Shown in pieces: positions 55,270 to 64,000 of a stretch of DNA of 64,000 nt. How positions within the stretch are numbered: the stretch's first letter is position 1; every line of letters starts with the position of its first letter. The position numbers and the translations under genes were made by a program. The notes beneath the pieces are model-generated. The model made no database searches. It had not been told where the DNA came from and was given only the letters and a program-made list of their open reading frames with translations. The stretch comes from Cycas panzhihuaensis (lineage: Eukaryota > Cycadophyta), in assembly GCA_023213395.1 (NCBI GenBank), contig CM041465.1, positions 23,684,001-23,748,000 of the forward strand, in the 5' to 3' direction.

Positions 55270-56964
55270 CCTTTATCGTGTGAGACCTAGTGGGTTGTTA
55301 AGTTTTAGTTTCTTTAGTTGCCAAAGGTGCCTCACATCACTGTGAGGACTTTAGGGGCTTCTTGAGTCCAGCTTAGATCTTAATAGCCTCAAGTTCCAAA
55401 CACTTTGCTATGGCAGAGTCACATGTGGTCACCCCCATCTTAAGGACTTCCACATGAACTTCAGGGCGAAGTGCATTGACAAAGATGTCTCTCTTCAATT
55501 CCTTAGGCAAAGTAGCCTTGGTGGAATGGAGGAGGTCATAGAATCGCTGCACAAAATCATGATTCATCTCATCGTGACCTTATTTAAGTGATATGAGAGA
55601 TTTCATTCTGCTTTCAAATGGATGAGCAATGTCAAAGTAGTTGATGAACTCATCCATGAGCTTCTGGAATAAATGGATGGAATGAGTGGGTAGGAAATAA
55701 AACCACTTGAGGGAATCATCTTAAAGAGATCATAGAAATAGTTTCATTAGAATATGATCGTAGGCCCAATAATTAATGCATGTCATAGAGAAACTATGAA
55801 CATGCTCTGTTGGATCCTACGATGAAGTTCTATTGAACTTGGGAACTTCGGGGGGATGAGGTAGTAAGTTGGTCCTTAGCACCTCAATGGACAAGGGTGC
55901 CAACCTATAATCCATAAAGGGACGTGCCCTTGTCTAGATCATATGATCAGAAAAAGATGAAGAAGGTAATAAGCAAGGAGTGGGTGGAAGTAGAGGACCC
56001 ATCCCTCATTGAGGAAATGCCTTTTATTGAAAAGGGACTTGAGGGAAGGCACCTCGAGAAGGAGATGGGCCTCCTTACGAAGGCACAATATAAGGTGCTA
56101 CACAATATGGTGGAAACGAGGGGTGAGGGACCAAATTCTGACCATATGGGCCATCGTAGGTGGCGTGACCCCATATGGGTGTAAAAGGTCCACCCTATAA
56201 ACAAGAAGGTGGTTCCCTTTACCATGCCCCCACAGCTGAGATGTATAGCCTAGAGGTACATAAAGGGAAGACCCACTAGACTAAGTTTGAGGGCATATGA
56301 AGACAGGCCCCACATGACTAGAAGTAGGGGAATAAATAGGTCCCCTAGGTCTAATAGGAAATGTGTGTATCGCATTTGGAGGTGGCATATTTGTTTGGCT
56401 AGGGAGAGGCATGCTAATCCCAAGTTAGGAGAAAGATATACCTTGAGTGATTCCAAAAGAGTTGGGACTACAAAGGGAAGTAGATGATGCAATGGACATC
56501 CCTAAGGTAGATGTGAGAATCAGACGGGATGGATGTGATGGAACAAATAGGTTACTTGTTATAGGTGGGGTAAATGTGGATGAAGAAGGCACCCCACCAC
56601 ATAAGGTGTCTTCAAACCATTTAGGATGTGGTTGAAGGCAAGAAGCATGGAAGCCCATATTGAGAGCTTCAACCACATTGATGGGAGAGGTATCCACTTG
56701 ACTACAAGAAGTGGATGGAACCTCTAACGAAGTAGACCCCTCAGGACTCTCCTCATAAGAGTCCCCACCTAGGTGATAGAACTCAAGAGAAGATGGAACT
56801 TTGACTCTGTGAGTGGAGGGATGGACATCATGTGGGTGTTGTTGATCACCTGGATAATAGATTGGGTCATCACCCTCTTAGGTAGACCCCAGGAAAGAGT
56901 TAGGAAAGTCATGGGCTCTGGAAGTGAACGCATGGTATGCCCAATCTAAAGGATATCCTTCCAT
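55270..56964 (-). pseudogene. gag: gag of TatG copy B, nucleocapsid deleted
   Basis: Start ATG at 56964 (MEGYPLDWAYHAF). DTSPINVVEALNMGFHASCL (56697) and the proline-rich region follow. The capsid block includes LPKELKRDIFVNALRPEVHV (55520) and DSAIAKCLELEAIKI. At about 55282 the sequence jumps from the linker directly to the capsid end; about 430 bases present in D (29515-29945), including the CHHC knuckle, are missing. This copy could not have packaged RNA by itself after the deletion. Confidence 0.78.
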
Positions 56965-57202
56965 TGTTGAATCAGAATCCGATGATGAAAGGAGGTGGTA
57001 TGTAGGATCTTCTAACAATGAATGTAGACCTCATAGGCGACGCAAGAATCGTCACATACAAGACTTACCAACATGTTAGAAGAGGAAGAGGAGAAAAGGT
57101 AGTGTAAGTATTGGGGGATGCCCAATGAAACCAAAAGAAAAGGACTACTACAAGGTAGTAGCACCAACAAGGAAGGGAAGAAGACTAATCCCTTACTGGC
57201 GG

Positions 57203-57221
57203 GTCCCTAGTATAGTCACCA
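57203..57221 (-). other. Primer-binding site of copy B
   Basis: TGGTGACTATACTAGGGAC on the minus strand, one base from the LTR. It matches 15 of 19 bases of the remembered Ogre/Tat tRNA-Arg site. Confidence 0.62.
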
Positions 57222-57222
57222 G

Positions 57223-60200
57223 TGGAATCACATATGCAAGATGGTAACTACACTCAGTAGAGGTTAGGGTAGTCAATGACGAAATCCATAATATAAGTAT
57301 GATCCTATAAGTGGAAGAAAATACCACACAGGGCGTCCATGTGTCAGAACGCAAGTTTGGGACCCACAAATGGTGCATGACTTCCTTGAAGTAGCTTAAC
57401 TCTTTGGTTTGGTGGGCAAGATATGAGTGAGGTATCTCGAATAGCCCTAAGAGGTGAGGTCCCCCCACCCTTAGATGGCCGGAAGGAAAAAGGGAGACCC
57501 ATGGGGGAGAAAGGTCCCTTATGAGCAAGGAACATGACACAAGTACGACAAGCACAGATGGATGATAAAAGAGTGTACAATAGGTGCAAGTGGGACACCC
57601 TAGGTCAACAAAGCTAGGGTAGGCCTAAAGGAAGAGAAGGAGGGTGGCAAAAGAGGAATCTTTACCATGATGCAAAGAAGAGAGGCACATACCTTGGAAA
57701 GAGCGGGGAAGGTTACGTGTGTGCCGGTTGAGGATGTGAAGTGTAAACGTAGTGGTAGCAAAAGTGATGTGGTGTATACTTTCAAAGAAAGAAAGGATAC
57801 AAACTACACACACACACTCTCTCTCTCTCTTTTTATCAATCAAAGATTAAGGGAAAGATCTTTTTATATACATACAAGCATGCATGCTAACATGATGATG
57901 CACCACTAAGGGGATATTTATGATTCAGTGAGAAGAGGAAAGAGGGGAGTTTAATCCCTAAGATGTACCTTTCCTAAGAAAGAGCTCATGTGATGTATGG
58001 ATGGAAAATGAACACGTGTAATCAAATTATTATCTTTCTCCTTTATGTGGTTTGTCATGCAAGAATACATGCCTAATGGCAACAAGAAAGGGAGGATCTA
58101 GGTAAGAGGGTATGATGCATACCCGGAATATCATGTGACCATAAGAGAACTTTTGCTCATATGCCGCTTATGTCTTCCCATCCTTGCTCGATACACAACT
58201 ATTGGTAAGGCAGAGATAGAGCGGGACTTCCTTACCTTCCCCGTGGGGCTTCCTTACCTTCCCTGTATAAAGAGAGAAACCAAAAGGGAAAGAAAAGAGA
58301 GCAAATGATTATACAAGAAAGCAAAAAAGTAATAAAGAAAAGGAAGAGGGTAAGGGTTTACCCGGATTGAGGTGTTTCCTTCTCCTCACAAGTATCGCCA
58401 CATAACCTGCACCCATAAGGATCTTCACCCTCCTAAGAGGGGCTGACGAGAAGTAAAATAGATATATGTACAACAATATAAAGACAAGTGTTGAAATATA
58501 GTGTGTAATGTTAGTCAATCAACCACAAAGAATAACTCTGCAAAGCCCTAAAGAAAGCACCAATGCATACCAAGCAAAGAGAAGGTTAGCCTTCGAATGG
58601 CTAACCCTCCTACCAATGCACCTCCACATTGACCCAAGATGCAGGGAACAACAAATTAGAAAAGCCTATGAGCAAAATATAGAAAGGGAAATTAATGTTA
58701 TAAGGATTGTAAAAATCACCTACGTTGCAAGAATGCTATAGATAACAAATCACAACACAAGCTACACCAAAGATAAAAGGACTACTAGGCAGTGCTAAGG
58801 GCTGAAAGAGAGGCCCAAAAGGGGGATGTGAAGGCCTGAGATTAGCGCAATAAGTGTTGCATATGATGAAACCCAGGGCAGGCTCAATCTCTAAGGCTCT
58901 TGGATGGCCCAAGGAAGGCACAGACGAAGGAGAGTAAGGAGGAGCAGGGGGTTACCCTTGAGGAGTAGGCTTAGTAGGTACAGATCCCACCTTGCTTCCT
59001 TCTACTCACACCTTATGGAACCTCTCTCATAGCCTTCTTGGAGAAAACCATGGGAGGTTGAGAGATGACTAAGATATAAGAGACAGAAAATGAAAACAAT
59101 GGCTCTTTCATGTAGCAAAACATAAAGAAATAATTTGTATGCCTAAAGGTCCTACATTTGCAAAGAAAACTCAAAGTAGAAGGTGGTAAAAGGTGTGGGA
59201 TACCTACTGGGCAATGTAAGGAGCATGTCTGCCCCTGTAGACAATAAAAAGTGGCAAGTTGGAGGAGCTTGGTGCTTTCTCCGAGTTGGTGAGGAGTATG
59301 CCATCAAGACTAAGAAAGGAGCGTGAAGGCTACACCTGGGCGCGGGCCCGTGCTTGGAGGCACTAATGGAGGAGTTTTCTTCCACGAAAGAGTACTGCAA
59401 TAGGCGAATCTCAAGTTGGAGTAGTAGAGACTCAGGTATGGCTAGCATTCTACAGAGAGTTCCTGTGAGGAAGAGAGGAAGAAGTTGTTGGAGAGAGTTG
59501 TTAGAGACGTAAAATGAAGTTATTTTTGGGATTTATATCTACCCTAACCCTAATTGAGTGATTAGGGTTAGGCTAGCGCTGATTTGGCAACTAATCCACA
59601 TGGTAGTTCTACAAAAAAGGCAAGAATTAGCACGATAGATTAAAAACATAGTGTGAAATGGTCACACCATGGTAAACTTCATAATACTGCGATAAACTTC
59701 ACGGTACTGCTAAGTTTACAATGGTGCAAGACCAGAATGCCATAAAAGTAATAGCGAGGGTCTTGGGAGCCCTAAATGAAGATGTTCTAGGTCTAGGAGG
59801 GGCTAAACCTCCTATCCAAGTGGCTGGGGACAGTCCAAGAGAATATGTTGGCTAGACCGGGTAGGACATCAAGAGGTGAGATTCTCAGAAATACTATGAA
59901 ATGGCACAAAATACTCGTGACAAAAGCATGAATGGATCACATGAGTTGGTCATAGATTGAGGCGATGTAGAGGTGATGCAGAGGGTTATAAGGTGCCATA
60001 GGGACGCCTGCCTTATGGAGAGGTAGGTCTCATTGGTCATCATAGGCTAGGGACATGCGAGATGCTCAAATATAAATGCATAATCAATCGTAAAGATGAG
60101 TCAATCAATCATGCAATCCAACCAATGCTTTAATCTATGATCTCTAAAGTAGCCAAGATAAGAGAGAGAAGCATACTTGCACTTACCTGAGTCAATCTAT

Positions 60201-60229
60201 CCATACCCATTCCCAGTAGCTGGGAAACA
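57223..60229 (-). repeat. 5' LTR of copy B
   Basis: 3007 bp, TGTTTCCC...CCA. It is uninterrupted and is the best reference LTR of the family. The palindromic box is at 59693-59718, with an extra half-copy beginning at 59673. No gene. Confidence 0.92.
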
Positions 60230-60234
60230 GGGTC
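60230..60234 (+). repeat. Right target-site duplication of copy B
   Basis: GGGTC, partner of 35574-35578. Confidence 0.88.
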
Positions 60235-60639
60235 CATGCATGTCAATAGGTTGATAGTATATGGTCATTAGGATGAAGTAGATGAAGGCCTAACTATGCT
60301 AGCTAGGTGACAGTGACCTGTCCCCATATGGCTCCTATGTTGGGACATAGGACATACTAAAGGACAAGAGGGGTGCCCTCATTGCATGTCAAGAAGGAAA
60401 ACTCAATGAGGTGATCCTCCATAATCATCATCAGACTCATGGTCACTGAAGACAACTAAGTACCCATAGCTCCCTATGTCAATGGGGATACAATAAACCA
60501 AATTTAGTCATGGGGGAGGTGCATCCTCCCCTTTCTAAGATATTAGAAGAGTTGGCTATCGATAGGTTAGACAGATCCTCAACCTCATTGGGTGCCCGAA
60601 GATTGCCTGGCATGGTTGGTGAGATGATAGATTAGGAGA

Positions 60640-61270
60640 AGATTCTTAGGTGACAACCTTTATTTATCCTCTATAGGCAAACTTAAGTTGTCCCTACCTA
60701 GAAGAGTAAATGGATCCCATTGGTCAAGCCATGGGCAACCTAATAGGAGGTTGTAGTCCACATTAATGTTAAGGACTACGATGTTGGTTTACACCATTTT
60801 GTCTTCTAAGGTCAGTGTAAGCGTTACCATTCTTAAGGGTGTCTTCTCACTACCATCATAGCCTTAACACATCCATGGGACTAGTTCAAGGGATGTTATG
60901 CCTAGCTCATTTACCATGCATGTGGGCATGGCATTTATTAAAGAATCATTGTCTACAATAGTCTTATTTAATGTGAACTTAGGGATGTCAATAGTAATGG
61001 TGAAAGGGTAGTGCTAATAGTGCTCACTCTTATTTGTGGAAGGAAGGTCCCTTTGGTCAAAAGAGATAGTGGGTGACCCTAGAAAGGTCATGCCCATGGA
61101 ATAGATAAGGACATCCTTTGACTTAGGGCCTCTAGGAGAAGAGCCCATTACTCAAGGAAACTCCATAAGACATCCATCATGGACATACCATTGGACACAG
61201 TTTGAAGCTCTTCAATGATGGAGAAGGCCTTCCCCTTTCTAGTGGATTGAGGAAGTTCTCTTCAAAAGTC
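60640..61270 (-). pseudogene. Protease of TatG copy C
   Basis: KTIVDNDSLINAMP near 60970-60925 is the active site (D-N-D in place of D-N-G). Preceding MSMMDVL-like sequence and a following SLLLG-like element near 60745 are recognisable by alignment with B and D. It is highly degenerate. Confidence 0.65.
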
Positions 61271-61709
61271 ATAATGCCTTAGATGAATGAGAATGGTCTT
61301 AGAGACCATAGGGATCTCTATATGTGGGTTGCTATAGGAGGGTTTTGTTATGAAGTGGAGGCTTCCCCAACCTTTGCAGCTTGAGAATGTTTAATGGGGC
61401 ATACTTGGGTCATCTTAAGTATTTGGATTACTCTCTTCTCTTTGTTCTTAGGTTGAGAGGATGAAGGATGTTGGGCCCTAGGTCTCAACAAAGGGGACAA
61501 ATCCCTCAGGCCCTTCCCCTTAGCTTAGTTAGAGGAAGGAGTAAGGGATTATCTCATATTCCTTAATCTCTTATTTTGGGTAGACTAATCTTCTTCACCA
61601 TGGTTTGGGAATGGATCCTGATGAATAGGCTATTTCAGGTTGGGCTTAGAATCTCTTTGAGGAGAGGAGTCATGGCATAGTGTAAGTTTAGGGTGTTAGG
61701 ACTAGCATT

Positions 61710-63770
61710 GTAAATTCTCATGTAAGAATTTCCCATGCATAGAATACCACTTCTTTTCAGGGGGAGGTCTTACCTTCCTCCCTTGAGAAATTTAGACACT
61801 CCCACCTTTAGGTGGCATGGTTTGAGATATTTGGTGTATCGGTTAGTATGATTTAAAGGAGTTCGAGTAGATTGTAGCTTCAAATCCCTAACCATGTATT
61901 CAAAGGAATGCATGATGGGGGTAGAGGATCCAAGGTACTTTTGGTCATGCTAGTAGGAGGCTTTAGAAGCTATTGTTGATCCTTTTGGTCACGTGGTGAA
62001 GGGGTTGCTTCATGACATTTTGATTGCCTTGGGAGCTTCTTGAGACTGGCTTGGATCTTAATAGCTTCCAATGCTAAGCATTTAGCTATGGAAAAATCAC
62101 ATTGCATTACCCCCATTTTAAGGATTTCCATACATACCTCAGGGTATAGGGTATTAACAAATATATCCCTCTTTAACTCTTCAGGTAAATTTGCCTTAGA
62201 AGAGTGGAGGAGGTTATGGAATTACCTCATAAAGTCATAATTGAGCTCCTCATGACTTTATTTAAGTGATAGGAGGGCTTTGATCCTACTTTCAAAGGGT
62301 CAAGCTACATCAAAGTAGTTGACAAATTCATCAACTAACTATTAAAAAGTGCAAATGGAATGGGTAAGAATATGGTAGAACCATTTAAGGGTATTTCCTT
62401 AAAGCGATCAAGGAAAAAACTTCATTAAAATGTGATCATAAGCCTAATTAATCTATGCATGCCATGGTAAATGCTCTGACATGATCCATTGGGTCATGAG
62501 AAGAGGCTCTATCAAACTTAAGCACCTTGAGAGGATGAGGTGGTAAGTTGGTCCTTAGCAGCTCGATGGATAAAGGGGTTGATCGATAGTCAACAAAGGG
62601 ATGGGTTCCTAGTTGGGCTAATAAATCAACGTGAGAATGGGGAAATGTTGAATATAGGTGCCCACCTCCTCCATGTGGCAAGTAAGAGGTGACATCATAG
62701 GGGTATTGCCCTTATTGGTGAGGGTCATAAGAGGTAGGGGAGTGAGATATTCCTCCTCATAGGCATGAGTAAGTGATCCTCACATGGGGGATCATTGAAT
62801 AAGGAGGTGTGTGAGATAGTCTTGCTATACCTCAAGGATGAGCCATATGGGGATGCAAAGGTTAAGGACATGCTCCCATAGGAGCAAATGAAAAAGCAAG
62901 TAAGGAAGTACCTACATGAGGCACAAAACAAGGTTGATAGGATGTAGGATAGGGAATGGGTTTTTTCCCATAAGGACCCCCAAGAGGTGGGGCAACCCCA
63001 TAAGGATGAAAGGGATCAACCCCATATGTAGGAAGGGTGTTGGATCCACATGCCCCCATGGTTGAGATGTGTATCCTAGAGGGATGAAAAGTGAAGGATT
63101 CATAGGTTGAGGCTATGAGTGAGTGGAAGCCTTACCCCTATATCCCATATAGCTTACAAAAAAGGGTACTGTTAAGGGATTGGAACACATAGGTATGGTA
63201 ATGGGTTAAGACATGTTTATTGAAAGTGAGGGTATATTTACCCTTGCTATAGGGGCTTGTATACATAAAGTGGTTAGTTGGCTAGGAGGGCTACATATGG
63301 AAATATATGCTACTAGAATCATCTCCTATAAGGTAGAGGAAGCATAAGGGAGAGATGAAGGAGGGGGAATGATAGAAGATGGGGGAGCTGTGGTTTGAAG
63401 GAACTTATACAATCACTTAGGGAGTGGTTATATAGTTGCAACCTTAGAGCACTCTAACAAGGCTTGAATTATGTCCCTATAGGAAGCATGCACATGATAG
63501 TAAGAGATGGAGACCTCCCCTTTCTAACCAGAGTGAGATGGGTAGGTTGAGAGGACCCCCTTAGAATATTTAGTAGGATCCCTAGGTTGATAACTTCCTA
63601 TGACATGCATAGGAAACAGTTGAGGGTTTTGGCCACATATAATTAATTCAATGTGGTAGTATGTGGGATTCTCACCAACTTTGGTGAGCTCATAATGGGA
63701 TGAAGGTCCCTCGAAATGAGGCTAATCTGGAACAAAAGGGTGTAGCACAATCAGGAAGATAATCCTCCAT
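61710..63770 (-). pseudogene. gag: gag of TatG copy C
   Basis: Start ATG at 63770 (MEDYLPDC). A proline-rich part has GVAPPLGGPYGKKP (near 63000). Capsid block: LLRTNLPPHPLKVLKFDRAS (62565-62510). The nucleocapsid knuckle near 61770-61720 is degraded, with Cys-1 replaced by Tyr (WYSMHGKFLHEN). It is the most eroded of the four gag copies. Confidence 0.7.
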
Positions 63771-64000
63771 TGGAGACTCTTGGTTAGATGTAGTTATAAG
63801 GGAGTAAGATGGTTCCACTTCTGAAGGGAGAAGACTGCATAGGTGACAAGAGAAATGTTACATTCATATCTCTGCCTAAGAACCCTAGAAGTAATAGGAT
63901 GAATCCAATAGGAGAGTTACAGGATAATACCATATCCTAACAAGACCCTACGAGGAAAGAAGGGGGTAGTGCAAGGAAACCTAAGGGTGTCATTACTAGC

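Larger units (their letters stand above)
35579..60229 (-). mobile_element. TatG copy B, complete giant retrotransposon containing a copia insertion
   Basis: Both LTRs, primer site, polypurine tract and a perfect TSD are present. It measures 24,651 bp with E2 and 17,128 bp after subtracting E2 and its extra TSD (7523 bp). The order on the minus strand is 5' LTR (57223-60229), gag, protease, RT, RNase H, integrase, antisense gene, extra RNase H, polypurine tract, 3' LTR (35579-46092). LTRs differ by roughly 8% where compared, similar to copy A. It is the reference copy for the family in this window. Confidence 0.92.
60230..64000 (-). mobile_element. TatG copy C, gag-protease part, split from 35083-35578 by copy B
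   Basis: Minus-strand gag and protease in the same order as D and B, but more decayed. The block near 60440-60490 matches D 28380-28440, so C resumes where 35578 left off. The window ends just short of the predicted primer site; the last bases (GGTGTCATTACTAGC) align with CCCTTACTGGCG of B next to its primer site. Confidence 0.8.

Noticed and set aside
1-64000. tRNA or rRNA genes and host protein-coding genes
   Set aside because: No cloverleaf with A/B boxes, no rRNA-like segments, and every recognisable coding motif belongs to a retroelement or its cargo.

Overview
The window is repeat-dominated nuclear DNA of a seed plant with a large genome. I see no host gene, rRNA, tRNA or CRISPR. Apart from one short tail it consists of nested LTR retrotransposons, most of them riddled with stop codons. 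The exact species cannot be told from the sequence.

One giant Ty3/gypsy family, here called TatG, makes up most of it. It has LTRs of about 2.8-3.1 kb, a complete copy is about 17 kb, its primer-binding site resembles tRNA-Arg, and its polymerase carries the ACPKD motif typical of Tat/Ogre-type elements. Four copies are present: A (+ strand, left end outside the window, 1-23270), D (- strand, 23271-34628, interrupted by A), B (- strand, complete, 35579-60229) and C (- strand, oldest; 35083-35578 and 60230-64000, split by B).

Nesting can be read from target-site duplications and from empty sites in sister copies. C received B (TSD GGGTC) and a small LTR called S2. B received a young copia element, E2 (38348-45865, TSD GACAC, LTRs differing at 4 of 297 bases). 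S2 was broken by D, and D by A. A received a second gypsy element, E1 (16023-22744, TSD CTTAC, LTRs about 4% diverged), and a 634-bp solo LTR of the S2 family (8349-8982).

TatG has two unusual cargo genes in the 4-5 kb between integrase and the 3' LTR. The first lies antisense to gag-pol. It is a three-exon gene with a TATA box and matching splice sites in different copies. It encodes a plant-mobile-domain-like protein of about 600 residues with a coiled-coil C-terminus. Its last exon keeps a single reading frame in all three copies although their lengths differ by multiples of three. The second is a stand-alone, ATG-started RNase H of the extra (archaeal-like) type just upstream of the polypurine tract, whereas pol has no such domain between its own RNase H and integrase. 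The sense polymerase and the antisense gene therefore converge in the middle of the element.

All TatG genes in the window look dead, mainly through C-to-T / G-to-A nonsense changes, as expected in heavily methylated heterochromatin. Only the copia element is recent enough that most of its domains remain open.
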